Assembly (NCBI GenBank): GCA_963815125.1
Contig: CAWFFM010000002.1
Coordinates: 930,001 to 994,000 of the forward strand
Source of the DNA: Actinocatenispora sp963815125
GTDB taxonomy: Bacteria; Actinomycetota; Actinomycetes; Mycobacteriales; Micromonosporaceae
DNA: 64,000 nt
Reading direction: 5' to 3'
Shown: positions 9,058 through 17,787 of the stretch, piece after piece
Layout: every line of letters begins with the position of its first letter
How positions within the stretch are numbered: position 1 is the first letter of the stretch
The notes under the pieces: generated by a model
Seen by the model: only the letters and a program-made list of their open reading frames with translations
Databases searched by the model: none
What the model was told of the DNA's origin: nothing
Program-made: the position numbers and the translations under genes

Positions 9058-9593
9058 CAGTTGTTCCCCTCCCCCACGCCGGTGGCCTGCCGGTGGCCTG
9101 CCGTACGGCGGAACAACCGACCGACCCGGGCTCCGCTGCGGGCCCGGCGGGACTTCCTGCGTTGCACCTGCGACCGCTCGGCGCCATCGCTACCCGCATC
9201 GACATGCCGGCGACTGTTGACCGCCTTGCGGATGCCGTAGCCGAACGCGGCGACCTTCACCAGCGGGCTGCTGGTGACGCCGGAGACGATCGTGGACAAC
9301 TGGGCGACGTTCCCGCTGACCTGCTGGGCGTGGCCGCTGATGACGTCGATGCGGTCCAGCTGGGTGTTCACCCCGTCCAGCGAGACCTGAACCTGGCTGA
9401 GCGCCGCGTTGACACCGTCGATGGCCTGATGGGCGTCCACCAGCAGCGGACCCGCCTGCTCGGTGAGTTCGGTGAGTGCCCGGGTGGCTGCGTCCACGGT
9501 GTGCCGCAGCTTCAGGATCGGCACCATCAGCACACCCACCAGCAGCAGGAATGCCAGGGCCGCGATCAGCGCCGCGATCTCCGTACCGGACAC
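9057..9593 (-). CDS. DUF948 domain membrane protein
   Basis: A 178-residue protein starting at GTG 9591-9593 behind an AGGGGG ribosome-binding site. An N-terminal membrane segment (about residues 4-27) is followed by an extended amphipathic coiled-coil-like stretch (VDAATRALTELTEQ through QLDRIDVISGHAQQ), typical of DUF948 proteins that resemble methyl-accepting or tethering coiled coils. The C-terminus is very basic (RRKSRRARSGAR). Function is unknown. It overlaps the next small gene by one base and leads into alaS, a conserved actinobacterial arrangement. Confidence 0.82.
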   Translation of the reverse strand: MSGTEIAALIAALAFLLLVGVLMVPILKLRHTVDAATRALTELTEQAGPLLVDAHQAIDGVNAALSQVQVSLDGVNTQLDRIDVISGHAQQVSGNVAQLSTIVSGVTSSPLVKVAAFGYGIRKAVNSRRHVDAGSDGAERSQVQRRKSRRARSGARVGRLFRRTAGHRQATGVGEGNN

Positions 9594-9683
9594 CTGTCCC
9601 CCTCGTTGCGATGCTGGGTCATCGATCCTGGGCGTCACGGACGTCCGCCACCGCGAACCTCACGCCCCGTGATCTGACAGACC

Positions 9684-11144
9684 CTACCGTCCATCCCTAC
9701 CAGTATCGGGACCGGCGTCCGGGTCCGGCGAGTCGTTATCCGCCGACGTGGCCGCCCCGCCCCGCACGATCCGTCGGATCCGCCCGATCCGCTCGGCCAC
9801 CGCCCGCTCGGCACCGTGCCTGGTGGGCTGGTAGTAGTCCCGGCCCACCAGCTCGTCCGGCGGGTACTGCTGCCGCGTCACACCGCGTGGATCGTCGTGC
9901 GGGTAGCGGTAACCCGAGCCGTGCCCCAAACCCCGCGCACCCGAATAGTGCGCATCGCGTAGCGCGCGCGGTACCAGGCCGGTACGGCCGGCCCGGACAT
10001 CGGCGATCGCGGCATCCACCGCCGTGATGACCGCGTTGGACTTCGGCGCGGTCGCCAGATGGATGACCGCCTGGCCCAGGTTCAGCCGGGCCTCGGGCAG
10101 ACCCACCTGCTCCAGCGCACGCATCGCCGCGACGGCGGCGACCAACGCCGTCGGATCGGCCATTCCGACATCCTCGCTGGCGAAGATCACCAGTCGACGG
10201 GCGATGAACCGGGGATCCTCGCCCGCCACGATCATCCGGGCGAACCAGTGCAACGCGGCATCCACATCAGAACCGCGCAGGCTCTTGATCAGGGCGCTGG
10301 AAATGTCGTAGTGCCCGTCACCGGCCCGGTCGTAGCGCACCGCGGCGGTGTCCACCGCCGCCTCCGCGGTCGGCAGGTCGACGTGCACAGGGCCGGTACG
10401 GGGCCGCGCGGCGGCCGTTGCCAGGGCCGAACCCGCCGCCGCCTCCAGCGCCGTCAGCGCCTTACGCGCATCCCCGGCCGACAGCTGGACCAGATGCTCC
10501 TCCGCCTCGTCGGTGAGTACCACAGCGCCGGCGAGACCGCGCTCGTCGGTCACCGCCCGACGCAGCAGCACCCGTACCGACTCCGGGGTCAACTGTTCCA
10601 GGGTCAGCAGCACACACCGGGACAGCAACGGCGAGACGATCGAGAAGTACGGATTCTCCGTGGTCGCGGCCAGCAGTGTGACGGTCCGGTCCTCCACCGC
10701 GGCCAGCAAGGAGTCCTGCTGGGTCTTGGTGAACCTGTGCACCTCGTCGATGAACAGTACGGTCTGGTTGCCACTGCGTCGCCGGTCCGCCCGGGCCGTC
10801 TCGATGACCGCCCGAACCTCCTTCACCCCCGCAGAGAGCGCGGAGAGCGCCACGAACCGGCGGGTGGTGGACCGGGCCACCAGATGCGCGACCGTCGTCT
10901 TGCCGCTACCCGGCGGCCCCCAGAGAATCAACGACAGCGGCGCGTCGCCCTCGACCAGCCGACGCAACGGTGCGCCCGGGGCACGCAGATGGTCCTGTCC
11001 GACGAGCTCGTCCACGCTGGCCGGGCGCATCCGGGCAGCAAGGGGTGCGTCCGCCCCGGACCCGGCCAGACCCCCGCCGATCGGCGCGCCGGAACCTGCC
11101 GACGACGCGCCGTCGGTCAGCTCGAACAGCCCGCCCGGATCCAC
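9684..11144 (-). CDS. rarA: Replication-associated recombination protein A (MgsA/RarA AAA ATPase)
   Basis: Clamp-loader-like AAA+ ATPase acting at stalled replication forks. The 486-residue protein begins with a 30-residue Gly/Ser/Ala-rich leader, then RMRPASVDELVGQDHL. Walker A is GPPGSGKTTVAHLV, Walker B is FIDEVHRF, sensor 1 is AATTENPYFSI, and the arginine-finger-bearing PLLSRCVLL follows. The C-terminal MgsA tetramerisation domain contains SALIKSLRGSDVDAALHW. The tail is rich in Asp/Pro/Gly. It lies 39 nt downstream of the aquaporin gene on the same strand but probably has its own function outside the dha operon. Confidence 0.94.
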   Translation of the reverse strand: MDPGGLFELTDGASSAGSGAPIGGGLAGSGADAPLAARMRPASVDELVGQDHLRAPGAPLRRLVEGDAPLSLILWGPPGSGKTTVAHLVARSTTRRFVALSALSAGVKEVRAVIETARADRRRSGNQTVLFIDEVHRFTKTQQDSLLAAVEDRTVTLLAATTENPYFSIVSPLLSRCVLLTLEQLTPESVRVLLRRAVTDERGLAGAVVLTDEAEEHLVQLSAGDARKALTALEAAAGSALATAAARPRTGPVHVDLPTAEAAVDTAAVRYDRAGDGHYDISSALIKSLRGSDVDAALHWFARMIVAGEDPRFIARRLVIFASEDVGMADPTALVAAVAAMRALEQVGLPEARLNLGQAVIHLATAPKSNAVITAVDAAIADVRAGRTGLVPRALRDAHYSGARGLGHGSGYRYPHDDPRGVTRQQYPPDELVGRDYYQPTRHGAERAVAERIGRIRRIVRGGAATSADNDSPDPDAGPDTGRDGR

Positions 11145-11183
11145 GCCTGGACCCTACCCGGGCACCGGACACCGCCCGCAGGG

Positions 11184-12011
11184 TCACCTGCCCTCGTGCC
11201 GCTCGCCGCGACGACCGGTTTCTGTGCGCCCGGGCGGTTCTGCCGAGCCCTTGACGTCGTGCTCGGCGGACGTACCCGCTTCGGACACCGCACGCTCGGT
11301 GGCGGTGACCGAGACCTCCGCAGCCAGGCCGGTACGCGGCGTGTCCTGTGCCGCACGCAGCACCGGCCAGAGCACCGCCGCCACCACACCGCCCACCAAC
11401 GGGGCGAGGATGAACAACCACACCTGACTCAACGCGTGCGTACCGGAGAAGATCGCCGGCCCCAACGCCCGCGCGGGGTTGACCGACGTTCCATCCAACG
11501 GGATGCCGACCAGGTGCACCACGGTGAGCGTGAACCCGATCGCCAGACCCGCGAACCCGGGGGCCGCCGCCCGCCCCGTCATCAGCAGCACCACGAACAC
11601 CAGCAGCAGGGTCAGCACGATCTCCAGCAGAAAGGCACCCGGTCCGTTGATGCCGGCGCCCGTCCCGTACGCGTCCGCACCGAAGTTCCCGGTCTGGTCG
11701 ACGACGTCACCCACCGACGTGATCAACTTCAGCAGCGCAGCCCCGGCGATGCCGCCGAGCAGTTGCGCCGTCACGTAGAACAGGCCGGCCTTGCCGTCGA
11801 TCCGCCGGGCCAGCACCATCCCGAGCGTCACCGCAGGGTTCACGTGACACCCGGAGACCGGCCCGATCGCGTACATCAGGGCCAACAGGACCAGACCGAA
11901 GGCCAGGGCCACGCCGACGACACCGATCTCGATGCGACCGGCGACCGCACTGCCCACCGCGAAGAAAACCAGCAGCAGCGTGCCCACGAACTCCGCGACG
12001 TATTTGCGCAT
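11184..12011 (-). CDS. Aquaporin, MIP family (AqpZ-like selectivity filter)
   Basis: Six-helix channel of 275 residues starting at ATG 12009-12011 behind a G-rich Shine-Dalgarno. Both half-helix motifs are present, HVNPAVT and SVNPAR. The second-half sequence VVHLVGIPLDGTSVNPAR aligns with E. coli AqpZ so that the selectivity-filter His, Thr and Arg are kept, and ALAFGL supplies the Phe. That predicts a water channel rather than a GlpF-type glycerol facilitator. The hydrophilic C-tail of about 50 residues is longer than in AqpZ. It is the last gene of the dhaK-dhaL-dhaM run (94 nt after dhaM), which would suggest glycerol or dihydroxyacetone transport; sequence and context therefore disagree. 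Confidence 0.88.
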   Translation of the reverse strand: MRKYVAEFVGTLLLVFFAVGSAVAGRIEIGVVGVALAFGLVLLALMYAIGPVSGCHVNPAVTLGMVLARRIDGKAGLFYVTAQLLGGIAGAALLKLITSVGDVVDQTGNFGADAYGTGAGINGPGAFLLEIVLTLLLVFVVLLMTGRAAAPGFAGLAIGFTLTVVHLVGIPLDGTSVNPARALGPAIFSGTHALSQVWLFILAPLVGGVVAAVLWPVLRAAQDTPRTGLAAEVSVTATERAVSEAGTSAEHDVKGSAEPPGRTETGRRGERHEGR

Positions 12012-12105
12012 GCCATCCCCCCGACAGGTCTGCACTCCCAGGTGACGTTATGCGTGGCGGGCACCGCACGGACGCGGAACCGTCAACAATCCCTCCGGAA
12101 TCGGC

Positions 12106-14430
12106 TCAACCCGCCTGGCCGGCCAGCAACCGGCCCAGTTCGCTCCGCAGCCGGGCCACCAGGGGCGCGGCAACACTCAGCTCCGATACCCCGGCCGACA
12201 CGAGCTCCCGGGCATACTGCGGGTCCCCGGCCAGGTCACCGCACACCGCGACCGGTATCCCTACCGGACCGGCCGCCGCGACCAGCGCGGCGACCAGCTC
12301 CGGGACCGCCCGCTCTCCGGCCCGGTACGTGCCGGCCACCGCACCGACGGTGCGATCGCTCGCGGAAAGATACTGGGCGAGATCGTTGCTGCCCACGCTC
12401 AGAAAGTCCACCAACGGCAGGAACGGCTGAATCTGTACCGCGGCGGTCGGTATCTCCACCATCATGCCCACCGCGGTGGGCATGGCGTACGCCACACCCT
12501 CGGTACGCAGCGCGGCCGCGGCCCGCTCCAGCGCATGTCGGGCAGCCCTGATCTCTGCGGGCTCGGTCACGAACGGGAACATCAGTTCCACCGGTCGCAC
12601 CGCTGCGGCCCGCAGCACGGCGCGCAGGTGGACGTCGAACAGATCCGGTCGGGCCAGACAGAGCCGCAGCCCCCGTACACCCAGGAAACCGTGCCGCACC
12701 GCATCCAGCCGCAGCCCCGGCACCGGCTTGTCACCACCGAGGTCGACGGTGCGTACCACGACCGGACCGGGTGGACAGTTCTCCAGGATCCCGGTCAGCC
12801 ACGACACCTGCTCCGCCTCGTCGGGCAGCGTCGGACGACCGGTGAACAGCAGTTCGGTCCGCAGCAGCCCGATCCCCTCGGCGCCGGCCGCGGCAGCGGC
12901 CCGGGCGTCCGCCGCGGAACCCACATTCGCCGCCACCCTCAGTCGACTGCCGTCGGGCCGGATGAGCGGACCGACGACACCGGACGCGGCGGTCACCATC
13001 GCGGCCGCCGGCGGTTCGGTCGTTGCCCCCACCTCACCGGTCGTACCGTCCACGACCACCCGGGCACCGTCCTGCACCACATCCAGCGCCTCACCGGCTG
13101 CCACCACCATCGGCACACCGGCCGCCCGGGCCAGTACTGCGGCATGCGAGCGCGCTCCCCCAGCACGCAACACGAATCCGACCGCGCCCTGCTCAGCCAA
13201 CGACGTGACATGTGACGGCGGCAGATCATCGGCCAGCACCACCGAGCCGGCCGGCACCGACACCTGTACGGGATGACCGGTGAGAACACCGAGTACCCGC
13301 TGCCCGACGTCGGAGATATCCACCGCCCGCGCGGCGATCAGCGGGTCCGGGACGCTCTCCAACGTGTCGTGCTGTTGCCCGACAGCACCGGACCAGGCTG
13401 CAGGCGCGGTCGCCCCGGCGGCGATACACCGGTACGCCGCGTCGAGCAACGCCGGATCCTCCAGCAACACCCGGTGCGCCGAAGCGAGGTCACCCTCGGA
13501 CAGCTCGTCCCGGACGTCGCGTACGGCGCGGTCCAGCCGAGCCCGTTCGTAGGACTCGCCGCCGTAGGCCTCGTGCGGGACTGTGACGGGCGCGAGCACG
13601 CAGCGGTTGAGTGGTCCCACGGCACGACCCGGTGCCGCCGGTACCGCCTCGGTGCCGTACCCGCCCGTGGGGACCTCGTCCACCGGGTCCACCGAAGCGT
13701 CGACCAGCACCTCCACGATCCGCTGCAGGGCAACGTCGGCGTCACGACCGGAGGCCGCGACGGTGAGTCTGGAACCGGTCGATGCGCCCAGTGCCAGCAG
13801 ACCAGTCAGACTGGCCGCTACCGCGCTGCGCCCGTCCGGCAACGCCACCGTCGCCTGCGCCGCGAGCCCACGCAACGCACGCACCACCCGCGCGGCCGGC
13901 CTGGCGTGCAGTCCGGCCGGATCGCGCAGCACCGCCTCCCGACGCACCGACGTGGCGTCCGATGCTCCGGCGTCGACATCGGCGCCCGAGGGCACCGTGT
14001 CGTCCTGATCGCCGGTGTTCCGGCCCGCTTCCTGAGCCGCGGCCGCCACCTCGCTGAGCGACTGCCCGCCCGCCGCGGCGACACCTGCGGCGAGCGCTCC
14101 CTCCACGAAGGAGGCAACCACCACCAGTACCCGGTCCGCCTCCTCGGGCTCCAGCAGCTCACAGGCAAGTTCGGCGGACATCCGGGCGCTGCCGAGGTCG
14201 TAGAGCAGTACGACACCGGAACCGGACTCCGCTTTTCGTACCGCGTCGACGACCAGATCGGCGCTGGTGCCCAGCTCACCGTCGGCGGTCCCACCGGCCA
14301 GCGCGACCGCTACCTCCGGCGCCATCTGCAGGACCAGATCACGCAACCCGGCAGCGAGACCGGCACTGTGCGACACCAGTACGAGCCCGACGCCCGCGCT
14401 GGACCCGGACCGCGCGGCGACAGCAGTCAC
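12106..14430 (-). CDS. dhaM: PEP-dihydroxyacetone phosphotransferase DhaM (EIIA-HPr-EI fusion)
   Basis: Phosphoryl donor for the Dha kinase: passes phosphate from PEP to the ADP bound on DhaL. The 774 residues contain three units. The EIIA-Dha domain carries its active His in LVLVSHSAGLAAG. After an acidic linker, the HPr domain has DPAGLHARPAARVV. A complete enzyme I follows, with swivel His in GGARSHAAVLARAAG, FVTEPAEI, GSNDLAQYL and the active Cys in VAVCGDLAGD. E. coli DhaM has a truncated EI, so this version looks self-contained. The GTG start (14428-14430) overlaps the dhaL stop as GTGA. Confidence 0.93.
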   Translation of the reverse strand: MTAVAARSGSSAGVGLVLVSHSAGLAAGLRDLVLQMAPEVAVALAGGTADGELGTSADLVVDAVRKAESGSGVVLLYDLGSARMSAELACELLEPEEADRVLVVVASFVEGALAAGVAAAGGQSLSEVAAAAQEAGRNTGDQDDTVPSGADVDAGASDATSVRREAVLRDPAGLHARPAARVVRALRGLAAQATVALPDGRSAVAASLTGLLALGASTGSRLTVAASGRDADVALQRIVEVLVDASVDPVDEVPTGGYGTEAVPAAPGRAVGPLNRCVLAPVTVPHEAYGGESYERARLDRAVRDVRDELSEGDLASAHRVLLEDPALLDAAYRCIAAGATAPAAWSGAVGQQHDTLESVPDPLIAARAVDISDVGQRVLGVLTGHPVQVSVPAGSVVLADDLPPSHVTSLAEQGAVGFVLRAGGARSHAAVLARAAGVPMVVAAGEALDVVQDGARVVVDGTTGEVGATTEPPAAAMVTAASGVVGPLIRPDGSRLRVAANVGSAADARAAAAAGAEGIGLLRTELLFTGRPTLPDEAEQVSWLTGILENCPPGPVVVRTVDLGGDKPVPGLRLDAVRHGFLGVRGLRLCLARPDLFDVHLRAVLRAAAVRPVELMFPFVTEPAEIRAARHALERAAAALRTEGVAYAMPTAVGMMVEIPTAAVQIQPFLPLVDFLSVGSNDLAQYLSASDRTVGAVAGTYRAGERAVPELVAALVAAAGPVGIPVAVCGDLAGDPQYARELVSAGVSELSVAAPLVARLRSELGRLLAGQAG

Positions 14431-15071
14431 GCGTCCGCCTGTGCGGCGAGGCATTCGAAGAACATCTGGCTGGACACCGCGCCCGGATCACGGTGCCCTA
14501 TGCTGCGTTCCCCCAGGTAGCTGGCTCTACCTCGGCGTGCCTGCCACGGCGTCATGCGGTCCACCGTCTGCTGCGCGGCGACCGCCCCCGCCGACAGCAG
14601 GGCAGGAAGCGAACCGTCACCGGGGGCCGATCCGAGCGCGTCCACCGCGGCCGCCCAGACGTCGTACATGGTCTTGTCCCCGGGCTCGCACTTGCCCCGG
14701 GCCGCGATACCCTCGGCCGCATCCCGCAGAGCGTCCACACAGGTCGTCGTGTCCCAGGCTGTGGCGTCGGCGGCAGTCTTCGCCGCGCGCAGGAACGCGG
14801 TCCCGTACAGCGCGCCGGACGCGCCGCCGACCGTACTGACCAGGCGCCGCCCGACCAGGTTGAACACGCCCCCAGGGTTACCGGGCCGGTCGGTGGACAG
14901 CGCCTCGACCGCGGCCCGCAGCCCCCGGTCCAGGTTGATCCCGTGATCGCCGTCGCCGACCGCGGTGTCCAGCTCGGTCAGCAGGTCACGGTGCTCAGCC
15001 ACGGTCCGGGCGAACCGACGGACGATCTCGGCGGCGTCCTCGCCGGTCAACTCGTTACTGGTCACTGTCAT
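14427..15071 (-). CDS. dhaL: Dihydroxyacetone kinase subunit DhaL
   Basis: ADP-binding subunit of the PEP-dependent Dha kinase; its ADP acts as a cofactor that DhaM re-phosphorylates. The 214-residue, all-helical DhaL domain has the Mg/ADP aspartates in DTAVGDGDHGINLDRG, then VGGASGALYGT and GDKTMYDVW. The start ATG (15069-15071) follows a strong GGAGGTG, and the TGATG overlap joins it to dhaK. Both junctions in the operon overlap, as expected for subunits made in fixed ratio. Confidence 0.95.
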   Translation of the reverse strand: MTVTSNELTGEDAAEIVRRFARTVAEHRDLLTELDTAVGDGDHGINLDRGLRAAVEALSTDRPGNPGGVFNLVGRRLVSTVGGASGALYGTAFLRAAKTAADATAWDTTTCVDALRDAAEGIAARGKCEPGDKTMYDVWAAAVDALGSAPGDGSLPALLSAGAVAAQQTVDRMTPWQARRGRASYLGERSIGHRDPGAVSSQMFFECLAAQADA

Positions 15072-16081
15072 CACCTCCCCCACCGCAGGGCCGCGGTGTG
15101 TACCGGAGCATCCCACAGCGCGGTCAGCTCCTCATCGAGCACCAGCACGGTGATCGACACCCCCACCATGTCCAGCGAGGTCATGTACTCGCCGACGAGA
15201 CTGCGGGTCACGTTCAGACCACGCCGGGACAGCTCGAGGACTGCGGCACGGGCCGCGATGGAACACTCCATACCGGTGGCGCCACCGAGCCCGTTGACGA
15301 ACAGCAGTACCGGAGTGTCCGGGGCGGGTACCCCATCTCCGAAATCCGTCAGGATCGCCTCCAACGCCTGTTCGACCAGGGCGTCGACCGGCTCCATCGG
15401 GCGTCGCTGACGCCCCGGTTCACCGTGTATGCCGACCCCGAACTCGATCTCGTCGTCGGCCAGTTCGAATCCGGGCCGGCCGGTCGCCGGGACGGTGCCG
15501 CCCGACAGCGCGAAGCCCAGCGACCGACTTCCCGCACAGACCCGCCTGCCCAGGGCCGCGAGCTCCGCCAGCCCGGCGCCCTGTTCGGCGGCGGCACCGC
15601 AGATCTTCTCCACCAGTACGGTCGCGCCGACTCCACGTCGACCGCTGGTGTACGTGGAGTCCTCCACCGCCACATCGTCGGCCACGAGCACGGTGGCGGT
15701 CTCGATTCCGTCCGCGTCCAACAGTTCGCCGGCCATCTCGAAGTTCATCACGTCGCCGGAGTAGTTCTTGACGATCATCAGTACCCCGGCACCGGCATGT
15801 GCGGCGCGGGCCGCCGCCTCGACCTGGTCGGCCGTCGGTGAGGTGAACACCTCGCCGGGGCAGGCCGCGGTGAGCATCCCGGGGCCGACGAAACCGACAT
15901 GCATCGGCTCATGGCCGGAGCCTCCCCCGGAGACGAGCGCGACGTGCCCGTCCGGGATGCCAACTGCGCGCAGGACGTACATCGGATCGCTGGAGTACCG
16001 GATCAGGTCGGGATGGATCAGCGCCATGCCCTCCACGGCCTCGTCCACCACCGCGTCGGGCTCGTTGTACAGCCTCTTCAT
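15071..16081 (-). CDS. dhaK: Dihydroxyacetone kinase subunit DhaK
   Basis: Substrate-binding subunit that holds dihydroxyacetone as a hemiaminal on a His and receives phosphate from DhaL. The 336-residue product starts at ATG 16079-16081 with AGGTGAG upstream. The phosphate-loop-like ALVSGGGSGHEPMHVGFVG and the active-site His in EFGVGIHGEPG are intact. There is no C-terminal DhaL-like domain, so this is the bacterial PEP-dependent class, matching the adjacent dhaL and dhaM. It heads an operon divergent from a sulfotransferase gene. No dedicated DhaS/DhaR regulator is visible. Confidence 0.95.
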   Translation of the reverse strand: MKRLYNEPDAVVDEAVEGMALIHPDLIRYSSDPMYVLRAVGIPDGHVALVSGGGSGHEPMHVGFVGPGMLTAACPGEVFTSPTADQVEAAARAAHAGAGVLMIVKNYSGDVMNFEMAGELLDADGIETATVLVADDVAVEDSTYTSGRRGVGATVLVEKICGAAAEQGAGLAELAALGRRVCAGSRSLGFALSGGTVPATGRPGFELADDEIEFGVGIHGEPGRQRRPMEPVDALVEQALEAILTDFGDGVPAPDTPVLLFVNGLGGATGMECSIAARAAVLELSRRGLNVTRSLVGEYMTSLDMVGVSITVLVLDEELTALWDAPVHTAALRWGR

Positions 16082-16152
16082 CGACTCACCTGCTCTGTCG
16101 TGATCAGTGACCGCTATCTTTCCAGTTGGCTGTGATGTGACCCCGGACCCCG

Positions 16153-16177
16153 CCAGCAATGCTTCCTAGGTTGCTGG
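16153..16177. promoter_or_regulatory. Inverted repeat between dhaK and the sulfotransferase gene
   Basis: CCAGCAA (16153-16159) and TTGCTGG (16171-16177) form a perfect 7-bp dyad with an 11-base spacer. It lies 72 nt upstream of the dhaK ATG and 88 nt upstream of the divergent sulfotransferase ATG, a reasonable operator position for either gene. The repeat length and spacing resemble a dimeric repressor site, but no regulator is encoded next to it, so this is inference only. Confidence 0.4.
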
Positions 16178-16250
16178 GCATGACCCTCGATGCGGCGACA
16201 AATAGCAACCAAGTCAGGTAAACGCTCAGCAAACTCTTAAGGTCTGTGCC

Positions 16251-16256
16251 TAACCT
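16251..16256 (+). promoter_or_regulatory. Candidate -10 element of the sulfotransferase gene
   Basis: TAACCT fits the actinobacterial TANNNT -10 consensus and ends 8 bases before the ATG at 16265. No Shine-Dalgarno lies in the intervening bases, so the mRNA would be leaderless or nearly so. No convincing -35 hexamer was found. Confidence 0.35.
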
Positions 16257-16264
16257 GCCCAGCG

Positions 16265-17131
16265 ATGAAGGTGAAGAAGGCGGTCAATTCCGCACTACGA
16301 CGGGCGTTCGGCTTCGAGCTGGTCCGCGTCCGATACATGACCGACGGCCGGCGGATCAAGAGGCCCGAGAGACCCACCCGGCTCGTGCACCAGCCGGTCT
16401 TCGTGCTGTCCTCGGTACGCAGCGGCTCAACCCTGCTGCGGATGGTCCTGGGCAGCCACTCCCAGGTCTACGCGCCGCACGAACTGCACCTCAACGATGT
16501 GCAGGTCGAACTCACCAGCTGGTATGCCGAGTCGGCGATGGCCGAACTCGGCTTCGACCGCAAGGAGCTCACCGACCTGCTGTGGGACCGGATCCTGGAT
16601 CTGGCGCTACAACGAAGCGGCAGACCGGTCCTGGTCGAGAAGACCCCCAACCATCTGCTGATCTACCCGAGGATCAGCCAGAACTGGCGGAACGCCCGGT
16701 TCGTCTTCCTGTTGCGCCACCCCGCCTCCATCTGCCAGTCGTGGCACGATGCGCGACCACAGATGTCCCGCGAAGAGGCGATCGAGAGCACCCTGCGGTA
16801 CGTGACCAAGCTCGAGGAGGCCCGTCAGGAACTGACCGGCATCGACGTGCGCTACGAGGACCTCACCGCAGATCCGGTGACCGAGAGCCGTCGGCTGTGC
16901 GAATTCCTCGGTCTGCCCTGGGAAGCGTCGATGCTCGAGTACGGCGAGAAGGACCACGGCCGGTTCAAGCGCGGTCTGGGCGACTGGTCCGGCAAGATCC
17001 AGTCGGGCAGACCGCAGCCCGGCCGACCGCTTCCCGAACCGCACGAGGTGCCGGAGCAGCTGCAGGAGATCTGCCGGGCGTGGGGCTACCTGAGTTCGCA
17101 GGACACCCCGAAGGATGCCGCGCTGTCCTGA
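16265..17131 (+). CDS. Sulfotransferase family protein
   Basis: 288-residue soluble protein of the PAPS-dependent sulfotransferase superfamily. The 5'-phosphosulfate loop is seen in FVLSSVRSGSTLLRMVL (about residues 46-62) and the 3'-phosphate site in RFVFLLRHPASICQSW. Later features are VRYEDLTADPV and a C-terminal GLPWEAS segment. The acceptor (carbohydrate, lipid or peptide) cannot be read from sequence. It is divergent from dhaK. It is followed by a small hairpin and a membrane-protein gene; a sugar-nucleotide reductase lies convergent just beyond. From memory, this gene group is not in the mycobacterial version of the region. The only plausible start is ATG 16265, without an SD. Confidence 0.85.
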   Translation: MKVKKAVNSALRRAFGFELVRVRYMTDGRRIKRPERPTRLVHQPVFVLSSVRSGSTLLRMVLGSHSQVYAPHELHLNDVQVELTSWYAESAMAELGFDRKELTDLLWDRILDLALQRSGRPVLVEKTPNHLLIYPRISQNWRNARFVFLLRHPASICQSWHDARPQMSREEAIESTLRYVTKLEEARQELTGIDVRYEDLTADPVTESRRLCEFLGLPWEASMLEYGEKDHGRFKRGLGDWSGKIQSGRPQPGRPLPEPHEVPEQLQEICRAWGYLSSQDTPKDAALS

Positions 17132-17195
17132 CCTGCCCACACATCCGGAGACGTGCGTGTCGCCCGTCCATGGTCGATGATGGCGGCAGACGATC

Positions 17196-17220
17196 TCCAC
17201 CGCAGCCGCCCTGCGGTGGA
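17196..17220. terminator. Hairpin between sulfotransferase and membrane-protein genes
   Basis: TCCACCGCAG and CTGCGGTGGA form a perfect 10-bp stem with a 5-base loop, 65 nt after the sulfotransferase stop and 21 nt before the next start. No U-tract follows. It could terminate or attenuate transcription between the two genes. Confidence 0.45.
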
Positions 17221-17241
17221 CACATCCGCCGGAGGTGGCCA

Positions 17242-17787
17242 GTGACCTGGTACGGCTCAGCCAGTGCGGACCCGGGAAGGCGTGACCCCAACGACCCTGA
17301 TCCGACGAGGGCAGGCGGGTACCGGAACGAACCACCACGTCGGCAGACGGCCTTCAGCGCGAACCGGCTGTGGACCGGCGGCGTGGTCACCGCGATCATC
17401 GCGGCCGGCCTGGCGATCGTCGGTTTCCTGGTGGTACGCGGTGTGCTGCGGATGCCGGTGCTCGGCGTGCGACCCGGCGGCACCGTCTTCACCCCCAGCA
17501 TGGTGGGCTACGCGCTCGGCGCCGCCGTCGCTGCGTTGCTGGCCACCGGTGTCATGCACCTGCTGCTGCTCGGTACGCCCCGCCCGCTGTTCTACTTCGG
17601 GTGGATCGGCGCACTGTGCACCGCGATCCTGGTGCTGCTCCCGCTCGGGGTACGCCAGACCTGGTCCGAGGTGATCCCGACCGCGATGATCGACCTGGTC
17701 GTGGGGATCGCCATCACGGCGATCGTGCGTGGCACGGCGGCGGCGAGTCTTTCCCCGCCGAGGCAGGGCATGCCGCCGAGTCTATGA
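17242..17787 (+). CDS. Four-helix membrane protein (DUF6069-like)
   Basis: 181-residue protein with a polar Asp/Pro/Arg-rich N-terminus of about 45 residues, then four predicted membrane segments: near TGGVVTAIIAAGLAIVGFLV, GYALGAAVAALLATGVMHLL, FYFGWIGALCTAILVLLPLG and MIDLVVGIAITAIV. The architecture fits the actinobacterial DUF6069 family, whose function is unknown. The GTG start at 17242 follows GGAGGTG at 17231-17237. The last 6 bases overlap the convergent SDR gene. Confidence 0.8.
   Translation: MTWYGSASADPGRRDPNDPDPTRAGGYRNEPPRRQTAFSANRLWTGGVVTAIIAAGLAIVGFLVVRGVLRMPVLGVRPGGTVFTPSMVGYALGAAVAALLATGVMHLLLLGTPRPLFYFGWIGALCTAILVLLPLGVRQTWSEVIPTAMIDLVVGIAITAIVRGTAAASLSPPRQGMPPSL

Noticed and set aside
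10059..12551. An 830-codon plus-strand frame across rarA, aquaporin and dhaM
   Set aside because: It crosses three real genes and is composed of Arg/Gln/His/Pro/Gly strings typical of GC-rich antisense shadows.
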